From positions 1-64,000 of the forward strand of contig JAERTD010000091.1 in the NCBI GenBank assembly GCA_016845175.1: a stretch of 64,000 nt of DNA. The letters run 5' to 3'. Source of the DNA: Bacteroidota bacterium. GTDB taxonomy: Bacteria; Bacteroidota; Bacteroidia; Bacteroidales; F082. Shown here piece by piece: positions 19,900-30,174 of the stretch (position 1 is its first letter; each line of letters starts with the position of its first letter). The translations under genes and the position numbers were made by a program. The notes below the pieces were generated by a model that saw nothing but the letters and a program-made list of their open reading frames with translations, made no database searches and was not told the DNA's origin.

Positions 19900-20835
19900 C
19901 TATAAAGAAGCCAAAAATGCTTCCATTTCATCAAACACCTTAGCTCTTACCTCTTTACGCGATAATACCAGGTCGTGTAGTCCATCGGTAATTTCTGCTG
20001 TTTGTACTTTCTTGCCGATTCCACCGGCATACCTGGATATGTGGTCGACTGACAGAACAGAATCTGCACTATGCATGCCTTCATGATAATTACCTGGAGT
20101 CACACTCTTATCAGAATGCATAACCAGTACAGGGCATGGGATATCTAAACCCGCCTGCAGTCTTTTTTGAGCACCATGAATGGCATTGAGCCAGCCCAAA
20201 TTCAATTTAAAGCCTTCAATGGGTTTATACCTCAGGTCGAAATCCCATTCACCATGATAATCTTTATGAATGCTCATGGGATAGCCTGTTTTAAGCCCTT
20301 CCGGGGAAACAATATCAGGAAAACGCCTGCCAATAGCAGCCGAAACAGGAACCACAAGACTGTTAACCAGTTGAGGAACGTTGAAAGCAAAGAAAGGACT
20401 GTTGAGTATCAAGCCATCTATCTTTCTAACTTCCTTTCGGTCATGCACATAGAGCGATGCGATCAGTCCACCTGTGGAATGGCCCATGATCATACATTTG
20501 CTTCCATTTTCCTGGGAATTAATCAAATCGATGGCCGCATCAATCTCCTCATAATACTCATCCATATGACGAAAATTATTGGGTTTTTGGTGAGGCATCA
20601 TGGACCGGCCATATTTTCTTAAGTCAAGGGCATGAAAGTCATAGTTCAAATTGTTGGCCCATGCTGCCAGATGGGTTTGGAAGAAATAATCCACAAAGCC
20701 ATGGATGTAAAGTATGCTCCTGCCCTCTGATTCCATGGTCTTCCTGGATAGTAAAGTAGCCTCCACTCTACCTTCATAATCATCTCGGCAATGTATTTTC
20801 TGCACTTCAAAGCCATTGTTTTCTTTCCAACTCAT
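19900..20835 (-). CDS. Alpha/beta hydrolase, lysophospholipase/S33-like
   Basis: A 311-residue cytoplasmic-looking protein (no signal peptide). The oxyanion-hole region is ILYIHGFVDY (41-50), the nucleophile motif is GHSTGG (Ser120), the acid is probably in VLVMHSDKSVTPGN and the His in DGLHDLVLS near the C-terminus. This pattern resembles serine aminopeptidase S33 / monoacylglycerol-lipase-like hydrolases, so an ester substrate is likely but not known. It is a single gene converging on DUF3467, sharing its terminator. Confidence 0.82.
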   Translation of the reverse strand: MSWKENNGFEVQKIHCRDDYEGRVEATLLSRKTMESEGRSILYIHGFVDYFFQTHLAAWANNLNYDFHALDLRKYGRSMMPHQKPNNFRHMDEYYEEIDAAIDLINSQENGSKCMIMGHSTGGLIASLYVHDRKEVRKIDGLILNSPFFAFNVPQLVNSLVVPVSAAIGRRFPDIVSPEGLKTGYPMSIHKDYHGEWDFDLRYKPIEGFKLNLGWLNAIHGAQKRLQAGLDIPCPVLVMHSDKSVTPGNYHEGMHSADSVLSVDHISRYAGGIGKKVQTAEITDGLHDLVLSRKEVRAKVFDEMEAFLASL

Positions 20836-20983
20836 GGTAATAGTTTTAGTTTTAGCTTTCTCTTGTTTTTAATAATCCGCCTCACCTGATCACTATACTC
20901 AAAAATACATCATTTAAGTCAGAAACAGGCAAACCATTGATATAGATCCAAAAGATAAAGCTGGCTTGTGTAAGTATTAGGGT

Positions 20984-21016
20984 ATAAAAAAAGGCCACCC
21001 TATGAGGGCAGCCTTT
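20984..21016 (-). terminator. Terminator of the tricorn-like protease gene
   Basis: On the minus strand, AAAGGC (21016-21011) pairs with GCCTTT (20995-20990), with an inner CCCT/AGGG stem, followed by a T-run. Confidence 0.8.
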
Positions 21017-21035
21017 AAACAAAACATATATGGTT

Positions 21036-24000
21036 TTATTTTGATTTATCCGGATAGTCTGGTATCTCGGGTAATGGTTTGTAGTTTTTCAATTGCTCCA
21101 ATACCACTTCAATGGCCTTGTTCAATTGTTCATCCTCACCAGCATATTCTTTGGCAGGATCATTATCGATTTCGATATCGGGTTCAACACCATAGCCTTC
21201 AATCACCCAATTTCCGTTCTCATCAAATGGTGCAAATTCTGGTTTACGCAGATCACCACCATCAATAAATGGCAAGGATCCTCTGATACCAACGACACCT
21301 CCCCAGGATCTCATACCAATAGTGGTACCCAATTTCAGTTTTTTAAACTGGTAAGGGAAAAGGTCACCATCGGAGGCTGAATAATTATCAAGTAGCAACA
21401 CCTTAGGTCCCATCATCATTTGTCGGGGTTTGGTGTTGACATCGTTATTTCTCGACATACCATAAAGGGTTAATTCGCGCATAAGGCGTTCAATGATCAT
21501 GGGAGATACATTACCACCACCATTGCCTCGATCGTCGATAATTAAGGCTTTCTTGTTTAACTGAGGATAGAATTGCTTTACAAATTCATTGAGTCCGCCA
21601 GGGCCCATATCCGGAATATGGATGTAACCCACTTGTCCATCAGTTGCTTTATTTACCTTTTCGGTATTATCCCTGACCCAGTTAAAATAATACAGACCTG
21701 ACTCATCAGCCACCGGTACCACCAATACATTGCGGGCATCTGCTTTATCTGCTTTAGAATTTACAGTAAGTTGGATTTGTTTCCCGGCTTTGCCAACCAA
21801 CAATTGGTAAATATCGTTTACTTCAGTAACTGATTTACCATCAATGGCTATGATATAGTCACCTTCCCAAACATTGACTCCTACTCCAGTCAGTGGTGAG
21901 CGTGTACCTTTGGTCCAGTTCTCACCTTTCAGGATTTTATCAATGCGGTAATAACCACTTTCATCCTTGCTTAATTTGGCTCCCAGGAGTCCCAGTTTGA
22001 TACGATTTGGTTTTGGTTTGTCACCACCATTTACATAAGCATGTCCCACACATAATTCACCAATCATTTCACCAATCACATAGTTCAAGTCGTTACGGTT
22101 TTTCACATAAGGTAATAGCACGGCATATTTATCCTTAATAGCTGGCCAGTCAACCCCATGCATATTGGGGGCATAAAAGAAATCACGCATCTGTCTCCAT
22201 GATTCATTGTAGATCTGCTCCCATTCAGCTTGCAGATCAACCATCACCTTCATATTGCTCTTATCAATGAACTTACTGGGCTTAATTTTTCCCTGTGGCA
22301 GGTCCACTACAGCATATTTGCCTTTCATACTGACAAACATCTTTTTATGGTTGGCACTAATCACAAAGGATCCTGTGTTACCCAGTTCAGTTTCTTTCTC
22401 TTTTTTAAGGTCGTACATTTTCAGGGACACGCCTTTGGATTTTGAGGAAGCAAAAGCGTAATACACCTTGGTGCCCACAGCCTGGATATTCCAATAACTA
22501 CCAGCGCTGACCGGAAGTTTAACCACTCGTGAAGTAATGCCTTCAAATTCTATAGCAGGACTTTTATCCACAGCTTTCGCCTCATCATCACCCTTTTTAT
22601 TCTTCGACTTCTTATCCTTAGCATCAGACGCATCTTTAGTATCCTTTTTAACCTCAACTTCATCATTCTTTGGCTCGAATGGTGAGGCTGTTCCCTTCTG
22701 AAGGGTAACAAAATAGACACTACTCATATCCTGATAGGCATGGTTCCATTCAGTCCAGCTATAGGTTGGATTGAAATCCCTTGAAGATGTAAAAAACAAA
22801 TACTTACCATCGCTGTCGAAACTTGGAGAACCTGCATTATACCAGCTATCGGTAATGGTATGTGTTTCTTTGGTTTCCGTATCATACACCATCACACGAC
22901 TCACACCAAAGGTTTGGGGTAAGGCATAGGCAATATATCTACTGTCGGGGGACCAAGTATATGATCTTACCTCAAAACCATCCGACATGGCAACTTCTAT
23001 TACTGTTTTGCTTGCGATATCGAGGGTGTTTAAGCGGCCCATCTTATCACTCCATAATAAAGTCTTGCTGTCAGGAGACCAAATGGGATTGTATTTATAG
23101 GTATCTGAATCTGATGTCAGCTGAATGGCAGCTTCCAATCCATTCTGATTCTGAATATAGATTTCATCTTCACCATTTCGATCACTGATAAATGAAATAT
23201 ATTTGCCATCAGGAGACCATTCTACATTGCGGTCATGCACACCTGAACTCTGGGTGAGGTTTCTTGTTATTCCAGTGGTAGCAGGTAGTGTAAACACATC
23301 ACCTCTGGCTCCAAATACCACCCTTTTTCCATCAGGTGAGATAGCCCATGAATTGATACTCTTGCTGGCATCTTTTAGCTCAGCCCTGGCATTCAGAAAA
23401 TCATTATTAATGTTGACTTTAACCTGACTTATCTGGCCAGTTGCCAAATCATAATTAAAAATATAGCCTGCATTTTCATAGATAATAGATTCGTTACCCA
23501 AAGAAGGGAACTTAATATCATAATCAGTATAGTTGGTAAGCTTACTGGTTTGTTTGGTATTCAGGTCATAGGCAAACAAATTCATGGTTCGGTCACGATC
23601 GGACAAGAAGTATACTTTATCACCTGCCCACATAGGAAAGATATCCTGAGCTTTATTATTGGTAATATTGGTGGTGGTTTTATTGTCGAAATCATAAATC
23701 CAAACATCATCAGCCATACCACCTTCATAGTATTTCCAGGTACGGAACTCACGGAATACTCTGTTATAAGCCATTTTTTTACCATCAGGTGCATAGGAAC
23801 ACCAGCCCCCTGAAGGTAGTGGCAGTTCCTCTGATAATCCTCCATTATCAGCCACTATGAACAATTGTCCCTTAAAGGAATTAAAGGTTTGCTTACGGGA
23901 ACGGAATACAATATGTTCATCGTCCGCCCAGGTCATCACAATATTATTCGGCCCCATACGGTCAGAGATATCATCCCTGTTTAAGGTAGCCGTATAGGTT

Positions 24001-24308
24001 AATCGTGTAGGCACACCGCCATCGGCAGGAATGGTATACACTTCTGTATTGCCATCATATTGCCCGGTAAACGCAATCTGGCTGCCATCGGGCGAAAATC
24101 GTGGAAACATCTCATAACCCAGATCATCACTTGTTAGTTTTCTTGCAGTTCCTCCGGTCAGAGGTACTGAATAGAGGTCACCAGCATAGGTAAACACCAC
24201 CTGATCACCATGAACAGCAGGAAAACGCAACAAACGCACATTCTCCTGAGCTGTCAGGAATGCCATGCTACTCACAAGCATTAGCATCATCATTGTAAAT
24301 CTTCTCAT
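21036..24308 (-). CDS. Tricorn-type serine protease (S41 with PDZ)
   Basis: A 1090-residue exported protein (signal peptide to about residue 20, ends FLTAQ). Order: six- and seven-bladed beta-propeller regions with WD40-like/TolB repeats such as PRFSPDGSQIAFTG and WSPDSKTLLWSDK (about 25-590), a Lys/Asp-rich linker (about 555-585), a tricorn core domain, a PDZ domain (about 775-860) and an S41 catalytic domain. His756 (VGHAY) and Ser979 (NYSASDGD) match the His and nucleophile Ser of archaeal tricorn (746 and 965). It probably degrades peptides in the periplasm. Single gene with its own terminator. Confidence 0.92.
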   Translation of the reverse strand: MRRFTMMMLMLVSSMAFLTAQENVRLLRFPAVHGDQVVFTYAGDLYSVPLTGGTARKLTSDDLGYEMFPRFSPDGSQIAFTGQYDGNTEVYTIPADGGVPTRLTYTATLNRDDISDRMGPNNIVMTWADDEHIVFRSRKQTFNSFKGQLFIVADNGGLSEELPLPSGGWCSYAPDGKKMAYNRVFREFRTWKYYEGGMADDVWIYDFDNKTTTNITNNKAQDIFPMWAGDKVYFLSDRDRTMNLFAYDLNTKQTSKLTNYTDYDIKFPSLGNESIIYENAGYIFNYDLATGQISQVKVNINNDFLNARAELKDASKSINSWAISPDGKRVVFGARGDVFTLPATTGITRNLTQSSGVHDRNVEWSPDGKYISFISDRNGEDEIYIQNQNGLEAAIQLTSDSDTYKYNPIWSPDSKTLLWSDKMGRLNTLDIASKTVIEVAMSDGFEVRSYTWSPDSRYIAYALPQTFGVSRVMVYDTETKETHTITDSWYNAGSPSFDSDGKYLFFTSSRDFNPTYSWTEWNHAYQDMSSVYFVTLQKGTASPFEPKNDEVEVKKDTKDASDAKDKKSKNKKGDDEAKAVDKSPAIEFEGITSRVVKLPVSAGSYWNIQAVGTKVYYAFASSKSKGVSLKMYDLKKEKETELGNTGSFVISANHKKMFVSMKGKYAVVDLPQGKIKPSKFIDKSNMKVMVDLQAEWEQIYNESWRQMRDFFYAPNMHGVDWPAIKDKYAVLLPYVKNRNDLNYVIGEMIGELCVGHAYVNGGDKPKPNRIKLGLLGAKLSKDESGYYRIDKILKGENWTKGTRSPLTGVGVNVWEGDYIIAIDGKSVTEVNDIYQLLVGKAGKQIQLTVNSKADKADARNVLVVPVADESGLYYFNWVRDNTEKVNKATDGQVGYIHIPDMGPGGLNEFVKQFYPQLNKKALIIDDRGNGGGNVSPMIIERLMRELTLYGMSRNNDVNTKPRQMMMGPKVLLLDNYSASDGDLFPYQFKKLKLGTTIGMRSWGGVVGIRGSLPFIDGGDLRKPEFAPFDENGNWVIEGYGVEPDIEIDNDPAKEYAGEDEQLNKAIEVVLEQLKNYKPLPEIPDYPDKSK

Positions 24309-24495
24309 ATTACACTGTTTGTTAAAGAATCAAAGGCCTTTAAATAACTAATTTCATGCCACTTTACCCTATGATCTGGTTTATATGCATTTAGAAAAGA
24401 AGGCCATCGAATACTGTTCAATTGTGTACAATATTACATCAAATCTTGTCCGCATCTGTACATAGTATTTAGGTCCATAAAGCTGATCAAATTAC

Positions 24496-24503
24496 TATTT
24501 TTG
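24496..24503 (+). promoter_or_regulatory. -7 box of the EEP-family gene
   Basis: TATTTTTG is an exact TAnnTTTG match. Transcription would start near 24508, leaving the ATG at 24522 as the first usable start. Confidence 0.5.
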
Positions 24504-24521
24504 TGTATGCGGTATTTATTA

Positions 24522-25322
24522 ATGAAACCTATTGTAATTGCCGGGCTTTTGTTTTGGGGCCTTTGTTCCACAACACTTGCACAAACCAGCGCAGATAGCG
24601 GAACCATTATCAGGGTTTTGACATTTAATATCCTCCATGGAGCAACCACTCAGGGCACTTTCGATCTGGACCTTATAGCCCGGGTTATACAAGAGTCTCA
24701 GGCCGACATTGTAGCTTTACAGGAAGTGGATTTTAAAACCCGGCGCGCCAAAAACTATGATCTGGCTACAGAATTGGGATGGCGTACAAAAATGGCCTCA
24801 GTATTTGGAAAAGCCATGGATTACGACGGAGGTGCTTATGGAGAGGCCATATTATCCAAACACAGTTTTGCAGGCTCACGTCTGGTTAATTTGCCGCATA
24901 GCCCTGATCATGAACCAAGAGCGGCACTAGAAGTTCTGATTGCCTTTAACGAACAAGACACTATTTCTTTTATCGCTACCCATCTTGATCATTTACGGGA
25001 TGATAGTGACCGATTCAATCAGACGAAGGCAATCGTCCAGGTTTTCAATGCAGTTGATTACCCTTGCATTATCGCCGGCGATTTAAACGATATCCCTGGC
25101 AGCAGAAGTATTCAGACCATGGAAAACCATTGGACAGCAACCTATGAACCCGGCCATGCAGCTCCCACCTTTCCTTCTGATCACCCCAGAAAAAAAATCG
25201 ACTACATCATGTATAAGCCTCAAAAACGTTGGCGCCTGATTAGTACCGAAGTTATTGCCGACTCTATAGCTTCTGATCATTGTGCCTATATGGCTGTTCT
25301 TGAACTTTTGGACAAACCTTGA
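24522..25322 (+). CDS. Exported endonuclease/exonuclease/phosphatase (EEP) family hydrolase
   Basis: A 266-residue protein with a signal peptide (MKPIVIAGLLFWGLCSTTLAQ). EEP fold motifs: FNILHG near the N-terminus, ALQEVD (metal-binding Glu), THLDH, AGDLND (Asp/Asn) and the final SDHCAY with catalytic His. Members of this kind cleave phosphodiesters of nucleic acids, inositol phosphates or lipids; the substrate here is unknown. Codons TTG 24501 and ATG 24507 are in frame upstream but lie in or next to the -7 box, so the ATG at 24522 was chosen; it also gives the best signal peptide. Confidence 0.85.
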   Translation: MKPIVIAGLLFWGLCSTTLAQTSADSGTIIRVLTFNILHGATTQGTFDLDLIARVIQESQADIVALQEVDFKTRRAKNYDLATELGWRTKMASVFGKAMDYDGGAYGEAILSKHSFAGSRLVNLPHSPDHEPRAALEVLIAFNEQDTISFIATHLDHLRDDSDRFNQTKAIVQVFNAVDYPCIIAGDLNDIPGSRSIQTMENHWTATYEPGHAAPTFPSDHPRKKIDYIMYKPQKRWRLISTEVIADSIASDHCAYMAVLELLDKP

Positions 25323-25407
25323 TGTAAGATGGCCTCAGTTTTAACCAGGGAGCAGTTGATTTTAAAGTTCAGCGCCCTTCCATATTGATATGTTAGGAAC
25401 AATTTGG

Positions 25408-25415
25408 TAAATTTG
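25408..25415 (+). promoter_or_regulatory. -7 box of the small lipoprotein gene
   Basis: TAAATTTG fits TAnnTTTG and ends 27 bases before the ATG. The -33 element is not clear. Confidence 0.45.
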
Positions 25416-25442
25416 CATCCCAACCAACTTAATTAGCATCAT

Positions 25443-25898
25443 ATGAAATCACTTTCAATCACTAGTAAAGACATACTTATACCCCTATTTTTGGTTCTTT
25501 TTGCCTTTGCTTTGCAATCTTGCATGAAAACCAATGATCCCCCTTATGATATCGTTCGTACTGATGTAATGACAACGGTGACGGTGAAGGATATCTCAGG
25601 AAACCCTGTGGCTGATGAGGAGGTGAACTGGCGCATCCATATTTACAACTGGCAAACTTATACGGACAGCAATATGGAAAGTGGTGTGGTAACCACAGGA
25701 AGTGACGGAAAAGTGGATCTACCCTTGTACGAATGCCAGATCAACGCTGGCTTGCTTGTGCGTATAACCGCTTATGTGGCCGGACAGGATGTTCATACCA
25801 ATGAACCTGCCAGTGTTTCATTTAATGATGCCGCCAATGTAGCTAATGCAGAAGGCTTCGCAGAAGTACAAATAGATTACGAAATTACCAAACCATAG
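25443..25898 (+). CDS. Small lipoprotein with an Ig-like/carboxypeptidase-regulatory-like domain
   Basis: The 151-residue protein has a lipoprotein signal (hydrophobic stretch, then LQSC, Cys27). The mature part reads like a single beta-sandwich domain: VTVKDISGNPVADEEVNWRI and GVVTTGSDGKVDLPLY resemble Big-1 or carboxypeptidase-regulatory-like folds in which new loops follow NPV/DG turns. Function unknown; probably an envelope structural or binding protein. Its stop lies two bases from the stop of the convergent helicase gene, with no terminator visible between them. Confidence 0.75.
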   Translation: MKSLSITSKDILIPLFLVLFAFALQSCMKTNDPPYDIVRTDVMTTVTVKDISGNPVADEEVNWRIHIYNWQTYTDSNMESGVVTTGSDGKVDLPLYECQINAGLLVRITAYVAGQDVHTNEPASVSFNDAANVANAEGFAEVQIDYEITKP

Positions 25899-25900
25899 TT

Positions 25901-28900
25901 CTAATCCACAGTAACTTCCAACACTTCCACTTTCTGGTTGAGGTATACCAATAAGAGTTTAATCTTTGAATAACCCAGCTCTGCGAACAGTTGGGCATAG
26001 TCTTTTACCTGTTTGTTGTGTGAAACATCCCGATCACCGGTCTTATAATCAATAATAGTTAAAGTGTCATTCTGAATCACCACCCGATCCGGTCGGTGTG
26101 ATTTACCTTTTGCATCTATAACCTCTGTTTCATTCTTAACGATTACCTCTTGGGTAAAAAGAGAGGCTAGTTTAGGATGTTCAACTACATCTGCCAACAG
26201 TTGTTGAATTGTTTTGGACTCCTCCCTATCAATCTGACCAGCCAGATGACTCTCATTCACTACTTTGGAAACCTCAGTTGCAGTGATAATTCGTGAGAGC
26301 ATTTGGTGGATGAGTTTACCATAGGTTCGGGCCGGTTTACTATCGATCATTTCCCAATATACCTCATCTGAGGGTGCCAGTTTTACCAGTTCCTGCCAAT
26401 TGGTAGAGGCAAAAGATTTAATTTCCACTGACTTATTCTTCCCATCACTTTTCTTTAAATTTAAGTCTGACAGGCTCCCCCATTCATAATGTTGCTTATC
26501 ATCCTCCCATAAATGCTGGTCTATGAGAAAATCCTGAAGGAATTTTCCATACAAATCTCCTCCCCGACCGCCTCCCAATCTCCCGGTAATAATTAAACTA
26601 CTAACTGCTCGGGTAAATGCAACATATACAAGATTGATAAAATCGATTAGACGTTTGTTTTGTTCTTCCTCCAGAATGTCTATCTTATTCAGGAAGGCAA
26701 GTTCGCCGGACAAAGGTAACTGACTTACTTTCAAACCTTTTAAATCTTCATTATGGATGGGAGTCCAGAAGATATTTTTACCTTTTAAAGTCGTCGTCTG
26801 TGCAATATCTACGATGACAGCTTCAAATTTCAAGCCCTTAGCCTTATGTACGGTCATGACCTGTATGGCCTCCTCACCCTCGGGCATGGATATGAATAAT
26901 TTATCTTTTTTGTCTTCCCATCGCTTTAAAAAACCCTCGAGGCTAGCCTTTCCCTGTTGTTGGTACTCAAATACAAAATCGAGAAAGAACTGAAGGTACA
27001 CATTTGGCTTAGGGTCTCTGAGCAAATACCGAATGGCAAATTCGGCCATCTCATATACTGTAAACCCTTGTATCAAGGTGTAAAAACCTTCAAAATTGTA
27101 ATACTCTGCTGCTTTCGATTTCAAACCTTTGTCTACGGCTTTAAAAGCATGGTGAAAAGGTCCCTTAATGATTTCCGAATAAATCAGGTTTTGCACAAAA
27201 GAGGCTTGTACCACCCTATCATTCGGTGTAAGTACCAGGGTCAGGAAATCAATAATCAACCGTACATAGGGTGCATTTTGAAGCAACAGCGATTCAGATG
27301 AAACCACCTGATAACCTTTTCCCAAGAGATAAGCAGCCACCTCGGCCGTATTTTTATTGGTTCGTGACAGTACACAAATATCACTTTGACTGTATCCCTG
27401 CTTTAGCAATAGTTCAATACTGGATTCAAAATGCTGCATTCTTAAGTTGGCGTAATCAGCTACTTTTTCTGAGTAAATCAGATCCATAGCAACATACCCC
27501 CCCTTCTTCTCTTCCTTTTCCTCTACCAGTTGTTGGTGGCCTTTGAAAATATCCTGTATGCCTTGGTTATCCTTTTTCAAAAACTCAAAAAACAGATTAT
27601 TGAAATCCACTACCTCTTTCATGGACCTATAGTTGGTGTCCAGATTGACTTCCCTATAATGTTCTTTCAATAAGGATTCTCGCTGCATGGATTCAGGTGA
27701 AATCTCTGTCTGATACAGTTTTGGCAGCTGAGTGAATAAACCCACTTCACCATTTCGAAAGCGATAAATGGCTTGTTTGGCATCGCCTACCAACATATTA
27801 AAATTCCCGACTGAAAGGGATTCCTCTATGAGTGGAAGCAGGTTATTCCATTGTAATATGGAGGTATCCTGAAACTCATCAATAAGAAAGTGAGAATACT
27901 TTCTGCCCAGGCGCTCATAAATAAAGGGTACTGGTTGGCCAGAGATTTCATTGCTTATGCGCTTGTTAAATTCAGAAATATGAACACTTTGGTTTTCCTC
28001 GGTGTGTTGCTGAAATAAATCAGCAATTTCTTTCGTTAAGGCAACGGCATATATCTTGGCATACAGCAATTTAAAAAGGAAATAATGAGGTATATAGGTC
28101 TGGATACTATTGAAGGCTGCTAATAATTTATCCTTAATACTATCAATTGAGGTTTTGGTAGCGCTATCTATCTTTTTAGTATACCATATACCTTCTTCAA
28201 TGGTTTTATTCACATTTGAATTACCCTGGAAGTGATCATCCTTTACTAGGGTACTGCTTTTAACAAAGTACCCGTATATCCCTCTGGCGCCATAGTACAG
28301 ATCAGATGGTTCCAAATGCTGGCCAGCAATTAATTCAAGTGCATCTTTTGAGGTTTTTTGTATGGCAGACTTAATGGCAGCAGCATTAGATCTGATGCGC
28401 GAGATAATCCTTAAAAAGTCGTCCATGGTAAGTGATTCCAGTTGCCTGACAAAGTCGAACCCATCCTCCTTCAATTGCTGACTCACAAAATCATACAACT
28501 TCCTTGTGGGATCATATGCCCCCTCATCTTCAATGGTTGAGAGCACATAGTTTAGCATAATATTAGTCAGGCTGTCATCATGGCCTACTTTCTTATATAA
28601 ATCTTCAATAATATCGGGAATGATATCATCCTGATCAATTACTACTTCAAAATTCTGAGGCAGTTTTACATCCAATGCAAAGGTCCTTATGATCCTGTGT
28701 ACAAAGGCATCTATGGTGCTGATGGCAAAATCATCATACCGATGAAGAATCAACCCAAGTAATTTTTTGGACTGAAGTCTCAGCTCATCTTCAGTCATAT
28801 TGAGTGATTGGGTAAGCCCCTCAAACTCATTCGAGATTGGTTTATCTGAAGTAGATAACTCAGCAAGGGCCTTGAGAATGCGATCCTTCATCTCGTTGGC

Positions 28901-29035
28901 AGCCTTGTTGGTAAAAGTTATGGCCAGTACCCTTCGGAAGACCGATGGTTTTTGCAAACAAAGTCTCAAATATTCATTGACCAGGGTAGTGGTTTTCCCT
29001 GATCCAGCAGACGATTTGTATACAACGAGACTCAC
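25901..29035 (-). CDS. UvrD-like helicase-nuclease (RecB/AddA-like)
   Basis: A 1044-residue superfamily 1A helicase fused to a nuclease. Motifs: Walker A AGSGKTTTL (about 9-17), Ia AITFTNKAANEM, II LIDEFQDTS (about 383), III GDAKQAIYRFR, IV TNYRS, V TVHKAKGLKF (about 727), VI VAFTRA. Near the C-terminus PDRVV and IDYKTGD (about 980-1000) form a PD-(D/E)XK nuclease core. It probably processes double-strand breaks. The start is GTG: an in-frame TGA lies two codons upstream and no ATG is available. An AddB/RexB partner is not adjacent. It follows TamB and a T9SS protein on the same strand. Confidence 0.92.
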   Translation of the reverse strand: MSLVVYKSSAGSGKTTTLVNEYLRLCLQKPSVFRRVLAITFTNKAANEMKDRILKALAELSTSDKPISNEFEGLTQSLNMTEDELRLQSKKLLGLILHRYDDFAISTIDAFVHRIIRTFALDVKLPQNFEVVIDQDDIIPDIIEDLYKKVGHDDSLTNIMLNYVLSTIEDEGAYDPTRKLYDFVSQQLKEDGFDFVRQLESLTMDDFLRIISRIRSNAAAIKSAIQKTSKDALELIAGQHLEPSDLYYGARGIYGYFVKSSTLVKDDHFQGNSNVNKTIEEGIWYTKKIDSATKTSIDSIKDKLLAAFNSIQTYIPHYFLFKLLYAKIYAVALTKEIADLFQQHTEENQSVHISEFNKRISNEISGQPVPFIYERLGRKYSHFLIDEFQDTSILQWNNLLPLIEESLSVGNFNMLVGDAKQAIYRFRNGEVGLFTQLPKLYQTEISPESMQRESLLKEHYREVNLDTNYRSMKEVVDFNNLFFEFLKKDNQGIQDIFKGHQQLVEEKEEKKGGYVAMDLIYSEKVADYANLRMQHFESSIELLLKQGYSQSDICVLSRTNKNTAEVAAYLLGKGYQVVSSESLLLQNAPYVRLIIDFLTLVLTPNDRVVQASFVQNLIYSEIIKGPFHHAFKAVDKGLKSKAAEYYNFEGFYTLIQGFTVYEMAEFAIRYLLRDPKPNVYLQFFLDFVFEYQQQGKASLEGFLKRWEDKKDKLFISMPEGEEAIQVMTVHKAKGLKFEAVIVDIAQTTTLKGKNIFWTPIHNEDLKGLKVSQLPLSGELAFLNKIDILEEEQNKRLIDFINLVYVAFTRAVSSLIITGRLGGGRGGDLYGKFLQDFLIDQHLWEDDKQHYEWGSLSDLNLKKSDGKNKSVEIKSFASTNWQELVKLAPSDEVYWEMIDSKPARTYGKLIHQMLSRIITATEVSKVVNESHLAGQIDREESKTIQQLLADVVEHPKLASLFTQEVIVKNETEVIDAKGKSHRPDRVVIQNDTLTIIDYKTGDRDVSHNKQVKDYAQLFAELGYSKIKLLLVYLNQKVEVLEVTVD

Positions 29036-29097
29036 AGTTCAAATTTGATTACACATAATGAGGCAATAGCTTGAATTGAACTTGCCATGAATCGGCA

Positions 29098-30174
29098 TTA
29101 TTCAATCATAAATTTCTTCTGTATATACTGATTACCAACATGTAACAGCACAATATAAACACCTGACTTCAAACCATATTTTCGGCTCGAAATACTTAAT
29201 TGGACCTCTCCTTTATCGATTACTTTAGGTTCAGATTGAATGAACATATTGGATTGAAGGTCGTAAACTGTATATACAACCTGAGCTTTTTCCAGTTGGG
29301 TATACTCAAGGAAGAACCTATCATGGACAGGGTTGGGATACAGGCTCAAATTATTGCCTTTGATATAATTAATTTCGGGAATATCAATTAAATTATCCCT
29401 CACAGAATCAACATATTGAACAAAGACACCACCCACATTATAATTCTTAGTGATGGTAAGCAAAGGCCACTTATGCCCCTTACCCAGCCATTTATATTCT
29501 GTATATATCCGGTTCACCGGAACACCCATATCCAGTGAATCGATATAAATGCTATCATATTCCACAACCTCAGATCGCAACCTTATGGTCTCAAAGACCC
29601 CATAAGGCGTGATAAGACTGCCCCAACCATCCACATAATTGTGTCGTTTTTTATCCACCATAATATATCCAAGCTTATCAAGACCAAAGGCCAGATAAGC
29701 ATTTGAAGAATCTTCAGAGCCATAACTCAGTGGAAAACTAAACAAGACATCAGGGGTTTCATATTTAAAAGGAATGGGAAGTACATCTATGGAAGCTGTA
29801 AAACCAGCCTCATTATAGGATGTTTCAGCATTCTTATAAAAGCCATAGGTATTGGTGAGCTCGAAGGAACCCAAGCTCAGGTCTTGCTGTAAACGTTTGG
29901 CCTGATTGGCAGTATTCAGGAACCAGAAACCGATGGGAACAGCCATAGGATTAACGAAGGTGTCCAGCTGTTGGCTAATGGGTATCAAATCGGAAAAATC
30001 CCAGGTATAATTTGCACCAGTTTCCTCAATCATGTCTAAATCCAGGTTAATCCCGGTACTGATTCTCACTGTATCCCCTAGTTGTGGTAAATCGGACTGA
30101 TCGATCACTATCTGTGCCTGGCTCAAAAGCACAAACATTACCAGTATGCTGACCGAAAATAATTTAATCATCAT
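29098..30174 (-). CDS. T9SS-exported protein of unknown function
   Basis: A 358-residue protein with a signal peptide (ends LLSQAQ) and a C-terminal type IX sorting domain (about 275-358: LSLYPNPVHDRFFLEY, a YDLQ strand, then KSGVYIVLLHVGNQYIQKKF). The middle is beta-rich with no family I recognise. Expected at the cell surface or released. The start overlaps the TamB stop by one base (TGATG), so it is translationally coupled to TamB. Confidence 0.85.
   Translation of the reverse strand: MMIKLFSVSILVMFVLLSQAQIVIDQSDLPQLGDTVRISTGINLDLDMIEETGANYTWDFSDLIPISQQLDTFVNPMAVPIGFWFLNTANQAKRLQQDLSLGSFELTNTYGFYKNAETSYNEAGFTASIDVLPIPFKYETPDVLFSFPLSYGSEDSSNAYLAFGLDKLGYIMVDKKRHNYVDGWGSLITPYGVFETIRLRSEVVEYDSIYIDSLDMGVPVNRIYTEYKWLGKGHKWPLLTITKNYNVGGVFVQYVDSVRDNLIDIPEINYIKGNNLSLYPNPVHDRFFLEYTQLEKAQVVYTVYDLQSNMFIQSEPKVIDKGEVQLSISSRKYGLKSGVYIVLLHVGNQYIQKKFMIE

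Noticed and set aside
20167-20622. 151-codon frame on the plus strand
   Set aside because: It overlaps the alpha/beta hydrolase nucleophile region on the minus strand and has no family features.
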